Shown: one piece after another, positions 36,165-44,407 of the stretch
Numbering within the stretch: the stretch's first letter is position 1
Layout: every line of letters begins with the position of its first letter
NCBI GenBank assembly: GCA_027487245.1
Contig: JAIYDY010000123.1
Span: 25,132 to 89,131 of the forward strand
Reading direction: 5' to 3'
DNA from: Hyphomicrobiales bacterium
GTDB taxonomy: Bacteria > Pseudomonadota > Alphaproteobacteria > Rhizobiales > Beijerinckiaceae
Length of the DNA stretch: 64,000 nt
The notes under the pieces: model-generated
What the model saw: only the letters and a program-made list of their open reading frames with translations
Databases searched by the model: none
Told to the model about the DNA's origin: nothing
Translations under genes and position numbers: made by a program

Positions 36165-36827
36165 TTATGCAGCCTTGCGGGCAGACATCGCCAATTCGCG
36201 AAAACCGTCCTTGTCGGTGAAGCGGGATGCGTCCTCGACCTGCCGGAAAGCCGGGTCGGGCGAGTCTCCCATGTCGCAGCGGCGCACCTCGACGAAGCCC
36301 GCCGCTTCGAGATGCGCTGCCATCGAGGCGTGGTCCCACATCCACAGATGGGCGCTGCCGCCGATCATCTGCCTCAGGAAGTTGACAGGGCCTTTCGGTC
36401 GACGCTCGGCACCGAGCATGCAACTGCGCATGAAGGCACCTCCGGCATCGACGCGTCCCGCATCAAGGGCCGCCACATAGCGCCGTGCACGCTCTTCCAG
36501 ATCTGGCACGATCAGCCGGAACTCACCTCCCCGGGCGAGCAGGACATGGGCCTGTCGCAACGCGGACTTGAAATCCTCGTAGCTGAGATGCTCGAGCACA
36601 TGGGAGGCATACAACGCCTTCACGGTGCCGGCGGGCACCGGCAGCCCTGTTGTGATGTCGCCATAGCGAACCGCGGCAGGGAAGGGTTGCCTGTTCCCTG
36701 ACATCCGGGACAGCAAGCCCCCCAGAACGGGCAGGCGCTCAAGGCGCAGCGTCGGAGAGCTGTCAAAGTTCAGCCAGTCTTCGCCAACGGAAAAGCCGCA
36801 GCCGAACTGCACGTTCAAAGGGGTCAT
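36165..36827 (-). CDS. Class I SAM-dependent methyltransferase
   Basis: A 220-residue methyltransferase. LNVQFGCGFSVGEDWLNFDSSP is the glycine-rich SAM loop in the form seen in small type 11-like enzymes linked to surface polysaccharide loci. ASHVLEHLSYEDFKSALRQAHVLLARGGEFRLIVPD is the second family motif. The substrate is unknown. It stands between the aminotransferase and fliX on the minus strand, 116 bases from the fliX stop. Confidence 0.85.
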   Translation of the reverse strand: MTPLNVQFGCGFSVGEDWLNFDSSPTLRLERLPVLGGLLSRMSGNRQPFPAAVRYGDITTGLPVPAGTVKALYASHVLEHLSYEDFKSALRQAHVLLARGGEFRLIVPDLEERARRYVAALDAGRVDAGGAFMRSCMLGAERRPKGPVNFLRQMIGGSAHLWMWDHASMAAHLEAAGFVEVRRCDMGDSPDPAFRQVEDASRFTDKDGFRELAMSARKAA

Positions 36828-36942
36828 GGTCTCGCCTTGTCAGCAAGGCAACGCCGCAGCGCAGCCCGGGATCGTCAGCAGCACAAGACAAATCGCCGCG
36901 TCGGCGTCAACGCCCATGATCGTTGACAACCTGGATCGACCC

Positions 36943-37353
36943 TCAGCGGGCGAGCTTGGCCAGTTCGACGGCCACGCGGAGTTCGATATGGCCGATCAGA
37001 TCCTCCAGCCGGGGATCGTCGGTGTTCTCGCGGCGCTGTTCAAGCTGGATCTTGAGCTGGGTGAGCTGCGAGGTCGGCACGACGCCACCCAGAAGGGCGG
37101 CCTTCAGCTTGTCGAGCCCATCCAGCAGATCATGGCCACGCCTGACCTGGCGCTTCTTGCGCTCGGTCGCGTCTTCGTTCGCCTGGAGCGAGAACAATGC
37201 ATCCATCGGCATCGCGCCGCTGACGCCGGCCATGCGTGCTGCTTCCGGCTGGGCGCTGCCGCCGAGCGTGAAACGGGCGCCAGTGCCTTGCGCCGGTCGC
37301 GAGCCTGAGGCGGCGGTGCGCTGGATGGCCTGTCGAGGATCGATCGGGAACAT
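36943..37353 (-). CDS. fliX: Flagellar assembly regulator FliX
   Basis: A 136-residue protein matching FliX, found only in alphaproteobacteria. The N-terminal SGSRPAQGTGARFTLG and the C-terminal KRQVRRGHDLLDGLDKLKAALLGGVVP and RLEDLIGHIELRVAVELAKL are characteristic. In Caulobacter FliX couples early assembly to the activity of the sigma-54 activator FlbD. It diverges from flgI, the same arrangement as in Caulobacter, across a region with a paired ftr element and a sigma-54 promoter. Confidence 0.92.
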   Translation of the reverse strand: MFPIDPRQAIQRTAASGSRPAQGTGARFTLGGSAQPEAARMAGVSGAMPMDALFSLQANEDATERKKRQVRRGHDLLDGLDKLKAALLGGVVPTSQLTQLKIQLEQRRENTDDPRLEDLIGHIELRVAVELAKLAR

Positions 37354-37388
37354 GACTGAACCTTGCGGCGAACATGGTTAACGATGCG

Positions 37389-37440
37389 TTTCAGACCCGG
37401 CAAATCCTGCCTCATCCGGCAGGAAACGCCGGGTCTGAAA
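37389..37440. promoter_or_regulatory. Inverted pair of ftr-like elements upstream of flgI
   Basis: A 52-base near-perfect inverted repeat. The outer arms are 13 bases (37389-37401 and 37428-37440) and the inner arms 7 bases (37405-37411 and 37418-37424). Each half is an ftr-like element: CCCGGCAAATCCTGCC at 37396-37411 on plus and CCCGGCGTTTCCTGCC at 37418-37433 on minus. The first equals 16 bases of the element before flgE. They are centred about 129 and 107 bases upstream of the predicted flgI start. Confidence 0.72.
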
Positions 37441-37507
37441 GCGGCGATACTTGACCAAAACGCAGACAAGTTAATGATTTCATTGAATGATTGTTAAACT
37501 CCTCAGT

Positions 37508-37522
37508 TGGCACAACCTTCGC
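37508..37522 (+). promoter_or_regulatory. Sigma-54 type promoter of flgI
   Basis: TTGGCAC begins at 37507, five bases follow, then TCGC at 37519-37522. The GG-GC spacing is exact and there is one mismatch in the -12 element (TCGC for TTGC). The predicted start near 37533 is about 54 bases before the flgI ATG. Confidence 0.75.
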
Positions 37523-37586
37523 TAGTAATTCCGGGCGGGCTACCCTGCCCCCATTCAAACCCGGAACGAACCAGACCGTGAGCCCC

Positions 37587-38711
37587 ATGACCCGCAACCC
37601 CTTCAGAGCGTTTGCCGCAGCGGCCCTCGCCCTTGTGCTCGGGCTGGCGCTGACTGACCCGGCATCGGCAACATCACGCATCAAGGATCTGGCTGCGGTC
37701 GAAGGCATCCGCCAGAACCAGTTGGTGGGCTATGGCATCGTGGTCGGCCTCAACGGCACCGGCGACACGCTCAACAACGCGCCCTTCACCCGCCAATCGG
37801 CACAGGCCATGCTCGAACGGCTCGGCGTCAACACGCGCGGGGCCAACATGCGCACCGCGAACATGGCCGCCGTGATCGTCACCGCCACCCTGCCGGCCTT
37901 TGCCACGCAGGGCACCAAGGTCGATGTCACCGTCTCCTCGCTGGGCGATGCCAAGTCCTTGCAGGGTGGCACATTGCTGGTCACCCCGCTGCTCGGTGCC
38001 GATGGCGAGGTCTATGCCGTCAGCCAGGGCGCCGTCTCGATTTCAGGCTTCGCGGCCGGTGGCGATGCCGCCAGCATCACGCGAGGCGTTCCCACGGTCG
38101 GCCGCATCGCCAACGGGGCGATGGTGGAACGCGAGATCGACTTCGCCCTCAACAAGCTCAAGAGCCTGCGTCTGGCGCTCCGTAACCCGGATTTCACCAC
38201 CGCCCGCCGCATGGCAGCCGCGATCAACGATTTCATGGGGTCCGCCACCGCCGAGCCGACCGATCCCTCGACCGTCGTGATCCAGATCCCGCAGCGCTAT
38301 CAGGGCAACATGATCCGCCTGCTGACGGAGATCGAACAGCTGCGGGTCGAGCCTGACCAGACGGCGCGCATCGTCATCGATGAACGCTCCGGCATCATTG
38401 TCATGGGCCGTGACGTGAAAGTCTCGACCGTGGCCGTGGCGCAGGGCAACCTCACGGTGACGATCTCCGAGCAGCCGCAGGTGTCCCAGCCCAATCCGCT
38501 GGCCGGCGGACAGACCGCCGTCGTCCCGCGCACGGCCGTGAAGGTCGATACCGAAGGCGGCAACAAGCTGGCCATCGTCCGCGAAAGTGTCTCCCTGCGT
38601 GATCTTGTCGATGGGCTCAATGCCCTGGGCATCGGCCCGCGCGACATGATCTCCATCCTGCAGGCCATCAAGGCCGCAGGTGCCCTGCAAGCCGAAATCG
38701 AGGTGATGTGA
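37587..38711 (+). CDS. flgI: Flagellar P-ring protein FlgI
   Basis: A 374-residue periplasmic ring protein. The signal peptide covers about residues 1-27 (FAAAALALVLGLALTDPASA). The mature start SRIKDLAAVEGIRQNQLVGYGIVVGLNGTGDTL is the strongest family signature. TLLVTPLLGADGEVYAVSQG and the C-terminal GIGPRDMISILQAIKAAGALQAEIEVM also match. A GTG at 37578 is an alternative start. Its stop overlaps the ATG of flgJ by one base. Confidence 0.98.
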   Translation: MTRNPFRAFAAAALALVLGLALTDPASATSRIKDLAAVEGIRQNQLVGYGIVVGLNGTGDTLNNAPFTRQSAQAMLERLGVNTRGANMRTANMAAVIVTATLPAFATQGTKVDVTVSSLGDAKSLQGGTLLVTPLLGADGEVYAVSQGAVSISGFAAGGDAASITRGVPTVGRIANGAMVEREIDFALNKLKSLRLALRNPDFTTARRMAAAINDFMGSATAEPTDPSTVVIQIPQRYQGNMIRLLTEIEQLRVEPDQTARIVIDERSGIIVMGRDVKVSTVAVAQGNLTVTISEQPQVSQPNPLAGGQTAVVPRTAVKVDTEGGNKLAIVRESVSLRDLVDGLNALGIGPRDMISILQAIKAAGALQAEIEVM

Positions 38712-39058
38712 TGACCCTTGCCCTGCCAGGTCTGGCCCTGCCCGCCGCCAAGCTTGCACTCGGTGCCGCCTCAAGCGCTCTCAGCGCTGTCAACAAGGCG
38801 CTCAACCCTGCTGAGCAGAAGATCCGCAAGACCGCCGACGACTTCGAGACCATGTTTCTCGAAAACATGATGTCCCAGGTCTTCCCGCAGGATGCCGGCG
38901 AGGGTCCGGTCGGCGACAACGGGACAGGCGCGCAGGTCTATCGCGGCATGCTTGTCAACGAATATGCCAAGCAGATGGGCAAATCCGGCGGCATCGGCAT
39001 TTCCGACACGATCTACCGGCAGATGCTGCAGATGCAGGAGAAGTCCAATGGCGCATGA
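38711..39058 (+). CDS. flgJ: FlgJ-type rod-binding protein (short form)
   Basis: A 115-residue protein with only the rod-binding domain of FlgJ: ADDFETMFLENMMSQVFPQ, GAQVYRGMLVNEYAKQMGKSGGIGISDTIYRQML. The C-terminal muramidase domain of enterobacterial FlgJ is absent, as usual in alphaproteobacteria. The start overlaps the flgI stop (TGATG), indicating translational coupling, and its 3' end overlaps flgN by 11 bases. Confidence 0.92.
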   Translation: MTLALPGLALPAAKLALGAASSALSAVNKALNPAEQKIRKTADDFETMFLENMMSQVFPQDAGEGPVGDNGTGAQVYRGMLVNEYAKQMGKSGGIGISDTIYRQMLQMQEKSNGA

Positions 39059-39539
39059 GGCAGGCAGCAACGCGGGCCGCGTGCGTGTCGGCTCGGCTGG
39101 CGAGGCGCGCGAACTGGTCGAGACCGTGATGGCAACGCTGATGAGCCTCGCCCATGTCATCGGCGAGGAAACCCAGTTGATGCGCGATGGCCAGATCGCC
39201 GCGGCGCTCGACCGCGAAGCCCGCAAGTCAGAGCTGGCTGGCTCCTACATGCGCGGGCTCGAAGTGATCAAGGCCAATGCCGTGGCGCTCGCCCGTTTCG
39301 TTCCGGAAGATGTGCAGCGCCTCAAGGGCGCCCACAGCGAGTTCAGCGAACTGCTCGAAACCAACCAGGCCGTTCTGGCCACAGCCCGTGCCGTTTCGGA
39401 AACCATCGTCAGGGATCTGGCCCGCGATGCTGGCCGCACCGCGCAACCCCAGGGCTATGCCCGCGGTGGCTATGGCGCCGTGACGCCGCCGGCCCCGCGC
39501 AACGGCACAGGCCCGATCATGGTTAGCAAGTCGCTTTGA
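39048..39539 (+). CDS. flgN: FlgN-like flagellar export chaperone
   Basis: A 163-residue, mostly helical protein. Residues 20-110 form long helices (ARELVETVMATLMSLAHVIGEETQLMRDGQIAAALDREARKSELAGSYMRG) typical of FlgN, which keeps the hook-filament junction proteins FlgK and FlgL soluble before export. CAGGAG lies 8 bases before the ATG at 39048, inside the end of flgJ. The flgI-flgJ-flgN order supports the call; sequence similarity alone is modest. Confidence 0.78.
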   Translation: MAHEAGSNAGRVRVGSAGEARELVETVMATLMSLAHVIGEETQLMRDGQIAAALDREARKSELAGSYMRGLEVIKANAVALARFVPEDVQRLKGAHSEFSELLETNQAVLATARAVSETIVRDLARDAGRTAQPQGYARGGYGAVTPPAPRNGTGPIMVSKSL

Positions 39540-39668
39540 GCAGTCGTTAAACGGCGCGCCTTGCTCCACATTAACGATTCACCAATCTTTCTCACCGGGC
39601 GTTAACATCTCCGTGGCATCCTGAAATCGTGTCTGATCGGGGCACGTGGACCTCTGGAGGGTCTCAGG

Positions 39669-40067
39669 ATGGATATCGGCGGGATTAGACTGGCTCCCGC
39701 CGCCGCGTCTTTACCAGCGGCCAATCGCGTGGAGCCCAATGCAAGCGGCACTCGTGCCGTTGCAACCGAACTGCCCAGGACTGAGGCCGTCCGTGCGATC
39801 GGCGATAGCCCCGCCGTGCGTGTCGACATCCAGCAGGATGTGGCCCAGCAGCAGCGCCAGCGCGAAGAGCAGCTCCGCACCTTCATCCGGAACCGCAATG
39901 TCGTCGATCCGCGCACCCGCGAGATCGTGTATCGCAGCGTCGATACCAGAACCGGGGACGTCGTCCGCCAGTTTCCAGACGAGGTGCGCCTCAAGTTGCG
40001 CGAATATCTGAACACGATGCGCGACTTCGATGCTGGAACGACCCGGCGGGCTGTCCGCGAAGCCTGA
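39669..40067 (+). CDS. FlaG-like flagellar protein
   Basis: A 132-residue protein. The first 50 residues are low complexity; the C-terminal half (IRNRNVVDPRTREIVYRSVDTRTGDVVRQFPDEVRLKLREYL) fits the FlaG domain, whose hallmark is I-V-Y/K-x-x-D-x-x-T-G-D/E-V-x-R-Q-F/I-P. FlaG affects filament length in some bacteria; the role here is inferred from its position just before a flagellin gene. The 129-base upstream gap holds three TTAA half-sites at 39547, 39571 and 39602 but no correctly spaced pair. Confidence 0.68.
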   Translation: MDIGGIRLAPAAASLPAANRVEPNASGTRAVATELPRTEAVRAIGDSPAVRVDIQQDVAQQQRQREEQLRTFIRNRNVVDPRTREIVYRSVDTRTGDVVRQFPDEVRLKLREYLNTMRDFDAGTTRRAVREA

Positions 40068-40163
40068 CATCTCCATGCCATGAACCGGTCGGCACTGCCT
40101 GCCACCGGTATGCCAAAATGTCGCAGTTCATGGTTGACGATTCCTGTCGTTTGCCCCGCAGGC

Positions 40164-40185
40164 TTTACCAGCGATTAAGCTTAAC
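40164..40185 (+). promoter_or_regulatory. Flagellin upstream element, copy 1 (CtrA-like)
   Basis: TTTA at 40164, seven bases, TTAA at 40175, then GC and TTAAC at 40181-40185. The first two halves fit a CtrA site with one mismatch, and TTAAGCTTAA is a perfect palindrome. The same TTAAGSTTAA core precedes the other two flagellin genes. Confidence 0.5.
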
Positions 40186-40200
40186 GCGCCATTGTTGTCG

Positions 40201-40237
40201 GGTCAGCCAGAACGGCTGACCAGCCCAGGACGGGCTG
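40201..40237 (+). promoter_or_regulatory. Twin hairpins in the flagellin 1 leader
   Basis: GGTCAGCC (40201-40208) pairs perfectly with GGCTGACC (40214-40221), and CAGCCC (40221-40226) pairs with GGGCTG (40232-40237). They lie in the probable 5' untranslated region, 25-60 bases before the start codon, where FlbT is known to act on flagellin mRNA in Caulobacter. Confidence 0.5.
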
Positions 40238-40262
40238 CTTCGACCCAAGAATGGTGTGTAAA

Positions 40263-41618
40263 ATGCAGGCTCCTTCGCTGACCATGGGCATGAAGAATGC
40301 CCTCTCTTCGCTCGACAATATTCAGGGCCAGATTGACTCGACCAACAAGCGTCTTGCCACCGGCAAGAAGGTCAATTCCGCTCTCGACAATGCTCTCAAT
40401 TATTTTGTTGCAGACTCGTTTTCGTCCAAGGCACGCGGCCTCCAGTCCATCATGGACAACATTGGTCTCGGCCTGAATGTCATCAAGCAGACCGACAAGG
40501 CCCTGAGCTCCATCAAGGCCTCGTTCGAGCAGGCTGAAGGCATGATGCGTGCGGCCATGAACACCGCAGGCACCAACGCCAAGGGCACGTCCAACTTCTC
40601 CTTCCGCAACCCGCTGACCGGAGCGGCGGATTCCTCCCAGTTGCTGACAGAAGCCGCAGGCGGCAGCAGCACGAACCGGCTCCAGGCTGGCGACACGATC
40701 ACGATCAATCTCGTCCGCGTCAGCGCCGCTGGCACCGCCACTGTCGTCGGCACCGGCACGACCCTGACCACCACCGCAACGACCACGGTCCAGAACCTGC
40801 TCGACAACGTCAACACCAATACGTCGATCAACCTGGCCGGCCAGTCGACACGGGTGAGCGCCTATCTCAACGACTCCGGCAACATCGTCGTCGAGAACAA
40901 CGTGAACGGGACCGACGCAGCCACCGGCGAAACCTTCGCTCTCCAGTTCGTCCTCAACACCGCCGGCGGCGGTACCCAGACCCAGAACAACGCACTCGAC
41001 GTCTTCGGCTTCTCAGGTGCGGTGGGTGCGACCCCGTCCGCGACCGGCTCGGGCACCCAGACGGTCGTCATGCTCGGCGCGGCTACCCTGCAGGAGCCAC
41101 GCACATCGGCTGCAAAGTCCTTCCGTGAAGTGCTGACGCAGATCCGCAACACCGCTCTTGATGCCGGGTACAACGGCACCAACCTGCTTCAGGGCGATTT
41201 TCTCCGCACCGGGTTTAACGAGGATGACTCGACGTCGATCACGACACAGGGTCGCCGCATTGATGCATCTGCATTGGGGTTCCAGTTGGACAACATCCTG
41301 ACCGCGTCTGGCGACGCTTTCCGCGACTTCCAGAGCAATGACGAACTGTCCGCCGCACTGGCCAAGGTTCGTGCAGCCAAGGTGACGATCTCCGGTCTGT
41401 CGACAACCTTCTCGTCGAACGCCAACCTGATGACCAACCGCCAGGACTTCACCAAGTTCGCCGCCAAGAACTTCACCGACGGCGCCGACCTGCTGACGCT
41501 GGCCGACATCAACGAGGAAGGCGCCACCCTCGCTTCGCTGCAGACCAAGCAGCAGCTCTCGGTGCAGGCCCTGTCGCTCGCCAACCAGTCCGACCAGGCC
41601 ATCCTGCGTCTGTTCTGA
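40263..41618 (+). CDS. Flagellin 1
   Basis: A 451-residue filament protein. The N-terminal D0/D1 helices (LTMGMKNALSSLDNIQGQIDSTNKRLATGKKVNSALDNALNYFVA) and the C-terminal NLMTNRQDFTKFAAKNFTDGADLLTLADINEEGATLASLQTKQQLSVQALSLANQSDQAILRLF are typical of short alphaproteobacterial flagellins. The middle (about 115-260) is Thr/Gly/Asn-rich and surface exposed. ATG at 40263 aligns with flagellin 2; an in-frame ATG at 40251 is the alternative. It is very similar to flagellin 2. Confidence 0.97.
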   Translation: MQAPSLTMGMKNALSSLDNIQGQIDSTNKRLATGKKVNSALDNALNYFVADSFSSKARGLQSIMDNIGLGLNVIKQTDKALSSIKASFEQAEGMMRAAMNTAGTNAKGTSNFSFRNPLTGAADSSQLLTEAAGGSSTNRLQAGDTITINLVRVSAAGTATVVGTGTTLTTTATTTVQNLLDNVNTNTSINLAGQSTRVSAYLNDSGNIVVENNVNGTDAATGETFALQFVLNTAGGGTQTQNNALDVFGFSGAVGATPSATGSGTQTVVMLGAATLQEPRTSAAKSFREVLTQIRNTALDAGYNGTNLLQGDFLRTGFNEDDSTSITTQGRRIDASALGFQLDNILTASGDAFRDFQSNDELSAALAKVRAAKVTISGLSTTFSSNANLMTNRQDFTKFAAKNFTDGADLLTLADINEEGATLASLQTKQQLSVQALSLANQSDQAILRLF

Positions 41619-41694
41619 TCCCAAACAAGGCGGCGCAGAACGCGCCGGAGTCAGTACCGGATACCGGCAGCCAGAATGGCCATGGCATCTCGCG

Positions 41695-41724
41695 GATGGC
41701 GGGTTCCGAAAGGAGCCCGCCATC
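41695..41724 (+). terminator. Strong GNRA-loop hairpin after flagellin 1
   Basis: A 13-base stem (41695-41707 with 41712-41724, one G-T wobble) closed by a GAAA tetraloop. There is no T run beyond CGTTTC, so it may act as a 3' end stabiliser or a weak terminator between flagellin 1 and metY. Confidence 0.55.
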
Positions 41725-41777
41725 TGGCGTTTCAGGTTCTCCCCCACGCGGGCGCGGCGAGACGCGGCGTTGCCGGA

Positions 41778-41805
41778 TTGACAGCTCCCGATCGTTCGGT
41801 AAAAA
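41778..41805 (+). promoter_or_regulatory. Putative promoter of the O-acetylhomoserine gene
   Basis: TTGACA at 41778-41783, a 16-base spacer and TAAAAA at 41800-41805, about 40 bases before the ATG. CGTTC and GAACG repeats around the -10 could be an operator. No SAM-II riboswitch, often found before such genes in alphaproteobacteria, was recognised. Confidence 0.4.
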
Positions 41806-41843
41806 GAACGAACCGTTCGCCAGCCTCTTCAGGAGCTTTGCCC

Positions 41844-43124
41844 ATGTCTGCCCAGCACCCCGGTTTTTCCACCCTCGCCATCCATGCCGGTGCGGCCCCG
41901 GACGCGGCCACGGGCGCACGCGCCACGCCGATCTACCAGACCTCGTCCTTCGTGTTCGACGATGTCGACCACGCGGCCTCGCTGTTCGGCCTCCAGGCCT
42001 TCGGCAACATCTACACCCGCATCGGCAACCCGACCAACGCGGTGCTGGAAGAGCGCGTTGCTGCGCTGGAAGGTGGCACTGCGGCCCTGGCGGTGGCATC
42101 AGGCCATGCTGCGGAGTTCCTGACCTTCCACTGCCTGCTTCAGCCCGGCGACGAGTTCATCGCGGCGAAAAAGCTCTACGGCGGCTCGATCAACCAGTTC
42201 AACAATGCCTACAAGAACTTCGGCTGGAACGTGGTCTGGGCCGATTCTGACGATCCGGCGAGCTTCGAGGCCGCGCTGACCGAGCGCACCAAGGCGATCT
42301 TCATCGAATCCATCGCCAATCCGGGCGGCGTCATCGTGGACATCGAGGCGATCTCGCGGATTGCCCGCAAGGCCAACATCCCGCTGATCGTCGACAACAC
42401 CATGGCCTCGCCTTACCTGATCAAGCCATTCGAGTTCGGGGCCGACATCGTCATCCATTCGGCCACCAAGTTCCTCGGCGGTCACGGCAACTCGATCGGC
42501 GGCCTGCTGGTCGATGGCGGCTCGTTCAACTGGGTCGGCGACAAGCGTTACCCGATGCTGTCCGCTCCGAGGCCCGAATACAACGGCATGGTGCTGGGCG
42601 AGACATTCGGCAACTTTGCCTTCGCCATCGCCGCGCGCGTGCTGAGCCTGCGCGACCTCGGCCCTGCCCTGTCGCCGTTCAACGCCTTCCTGCTGCTGAC
42701 CGGCATCGAGACCCTGCCGCTCCGGATGCAGCGCCATTGCGATAATGCGCTCGCCGTGGCGACCCACCTGAGCAAGCATGCGGCTGTGAGCTGGGTCAAC
42801 TATCCCGGCCTGCCGGGCGACCGCTACCATGAGCTGGCCAAGCGCTATTCGCCCAAGGGGTCGGGCGCGGTGTTCACCATCGGGCTCAAGGGCGGCTATG
42901 CGGCCGGCGTCAAGCTTGTGTCGAACCTCAAGCTGTTCAGCCACCTCGCCAACATCGGCGACACCCGCTCGCTGGTGATCCACCCGGCCTCGACCACCCA
43001 CAAGCAGCTCACCGATGCCCAGAAGAGCGCCGCCGGTGCCGGTCCTGAAGTGGTGCGCCTGTCGATCGGCATCGAGGATGCGGCCGACATCATCGCGGAT
43101 CTCGATCAGGCACTCGGTGCCTGA
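41844..43124 (+). CDS. metY: O-acetylhomoserine (thiol)-lyase
   Basis: A 426-residue PLP enzyme of the Cys/Met metabolism family that makes homocysteine or methionine precursors from O-acetylhomoserine and sulfide or methanethiol. YTRIGNPTNAVLEERVAALEGG is the N-terminal signature, and K209 in IHSATKFLGGHGNSIGG is the PLP lysine. The LYGGSINQFNNAYKNFGWNVVWAD segment and length point to the MetY branch rather than MetB or MetZ. CAGGAG precedes the ATG. It interrupts the flagellin group and has no obvious link to motility. Confidence 0.93.
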   Translation: MSAQHPGFSTLAIHAGAAPDAATGARATPIYQTSSFVFDDVDHAASLFGLQAFGNIYTRIGNPTNAVLEERVAALEGGTAALAVASGHAAEFLTFHCLLQPGDEFIAAKKLYGGSINQFNNAYKNFGWNVVWADSDDPASFEAALTERTKAIFIESIANPGGVIVDIEAISRIARKANIPLIVDNTMASPYLIKPFEFGADIVIHSATKFLGGHGNSIGGLLVDGGSFNWVGDKRYPMLSAPRPEYNGMVLGETFGNFAFAIAARVLSLRDLGPALSPFNAFLLLTGIETLPLRMQRHCDNALAVATHLSKHAAVSWVNYPGLPGDRYHELAKRYSPKGSGAVFTIGLKGGYAAGVKLVSNLKLFSHLANIGDTRSLVIHPASTTHKQLTDAQKSAAGAGPEVVRLSIGIEDAADIIADLDQALGA

Positions 43125-43190
43125 GACGGAAAGCGCCATTCCGACAACAGCCTTGTGTCCGGCAAAAACCGGCCACGAGGCTGACCTCGA

Positions 43191-44297
43191 TCAGGCCCTG
43201 GCTGGTTGAAACGCCTTGCGGGCAGGCTCGCCGGCATTCCTTGTCCGTTCCGCATGCCAGGCCGCAACGCCGAGCAGCACGATCGCGAAACCCTGATGGG
43301 CAAGACCGGCCCAGAGCGGAACCGCGGTCAGCAGCGTGACCACGCCCAGCGCGCCCTGGCAGAGCACCAGCCCGGCCAGCAGCCGCGCACGGAAGGCGGC
43401 GCCAGAGCCCGGCATCAGCCGGCTGGTGCTGACCGCATGCCAGAGCGCGAGGCCCAGCAGCAGATAGGCCCCGGCACGGTGGTTGAACTGCACCAGCGCC
43501 ACGTTGCCGGCGAAGTTCTGCACCCATGGTTGCTGCGCGAACAGCGTCGCCAGACCGGGCGCAAGGCCGCCATCCATCAGCGGCCAGGTGTTGAAGGCGA
43601 GGCCCGCATCAAGCCCGGCCACCAGCCCGCCGAGCGCGATCTGGAAGAAGATCGCCGCCAGCATGACGCGCGCAGCGGTCCCGACCTTGGGGGCCGCCGC
43701 CGCGTCGCGCGCCGGATCGAGCGTTGACCACATCCAGATGATCGCCGCGAAGATGATGCAGGCGAGGCCAAGGTGCAGCGTCAGCTTGATGGGTGCGACG
43801 GCAACCATGCCGGGTTGCAGGCCCGAATGCACCATCAGCCAGCCAATGCCGGCCTGCAGCCCGCCCAGTGCGCCGATCACGGCAAGCGTCGCCAGCAGCC
43901 GCCCGCGCACCGTGCCCTTGAAGGCAAACCAGAGCAGCGGCACGAACCAGGCAAAGCCGATGAAGCGGCCGAACTGGCGATGGCCCCACTCCCACCAGTA
44001 GATGAACTGGAACTCGCCAAGGCTCATGCCCTTGTTGAGCAGCTGGTATTGCGGGATCTGGCGGTACTTCTCGAACTCGATGGCCCAGGCCGCATCGCTC
44101 AGCGGCGGCATCGCCCCCATGAACGGCCGCCATTCGGTGATCGAAAGCCCTGAATCGGTCAGGCGCGTGGTCCCGCCCACCAGCACCATGGCGAACACCA
44201 GCAGCGCCATGATGGCGAGCCAGAGCCGCACGCGCGCCATCGCGGCGGCCTGATCAGGCAGGGACAGGGGCCGGGTCGGGAAGGTCGCAGCGCTCAT
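43191..44297 (-). CDS. ctaA: Heme A synthase, COX15/CtaA family
   Basis: A 368-residue membrane protein that oxidises heme O to heme A for cytochrome c oxidase. It has about eight transmembrane segments. The type 2 (COX15) motifs VLVGGTTRLTDSGLSITEWRPFMGAMPPLS and YQLLNKGMSLGEFQFIYWWEWGHRQFGRFIG contain the conserved histidine, with further histidines in QFNHRAGAYLL and AHQGFAI. The ATG at 44297 (MSAATFPTRP) is preferred over longer in-frame starts. Confidence 0.96.
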   Translation of the reverse strand: MSAATFPTRPLSLPDQAAAMARVRLWLAIMALLVFAMVLVGGTTRLTDSGLSITEWRPFMGAMPPLSDAAWAIEFEKYRQIPQYQLLNKGMSLGEFQFIYWWEWGHRQFGRFIGFAWFVPLLWFAFKGTVRGRLLATLAVIGALGGLQAGIGWLMVHSGLQPGMVAVAPIKLTLHLGLACIIFAAIIWMWSTLDPARDAAAAPKVGTAARVMLAAIFFQIALGGLVAGLDAGLAFNTWPLMDGGLAPGLATLFAQQPWVQNFAGNVALVQFNHRAGAYLLLGLALWHAVSTSRLMPGSGAAFRARLLAGLVLCQGALGVVTLLTAVPLWAGLAHQGFAIVLLGVAAWHAERTRNAGEPARKAFQPARA

Positions 44298-44361
44298 GAG
44301 CGGCGGTTTAGCGCCGCCATCCGGCAAGCTCAAGGCGCGTTTCGGCGCAGGGGTGCGGCAG

Positions 44362-44377
44362 GAATGCATCGTTAACC
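44362..44377 (+). promoter_or_regulatory. CtrA-like half-site box upstream of flagellin 2
   Basis: GGAA-N7-TTAAC at 44362-44377: the right half is exact and the left retains only AA. The core GCATCGTTAACC also occurs, on the minus strand, in front of fliX at about 37376-37387. Confidence 0.35.
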
Positions 44378-44396
44378 ACCCCTCGCAACGCACTCT

Positions 44397-44407
44397 TAAG
44401 GTTAAGT
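44397..44407 (+). promoter_or_regulatory. Flagellin upstream element, copy 2
   Basis: TTAA at 44397, GG, then TTAAG at 44403-44407, about 125 bases before the flagellin 2 ATG. It has the same TTAAGSTTAA core as copies 1 (40175) and 3 (49660), but the outer upstream half is degraded (GCAA). Confidence 0.45.

Noticed and set aside
40088..40104. GTCGGCACTGCCTGCCA as an ftr-like element upstream of flagellin 1
   Set aside because: Only 11 of 17 positions match and no sigma-54 promoter lies at the right distance.
41725..41843. SAM-II riboswitch before metY
   Set aside because: The expected conserved pseudoknot sequence was not seen; a simple promoter explains the region.
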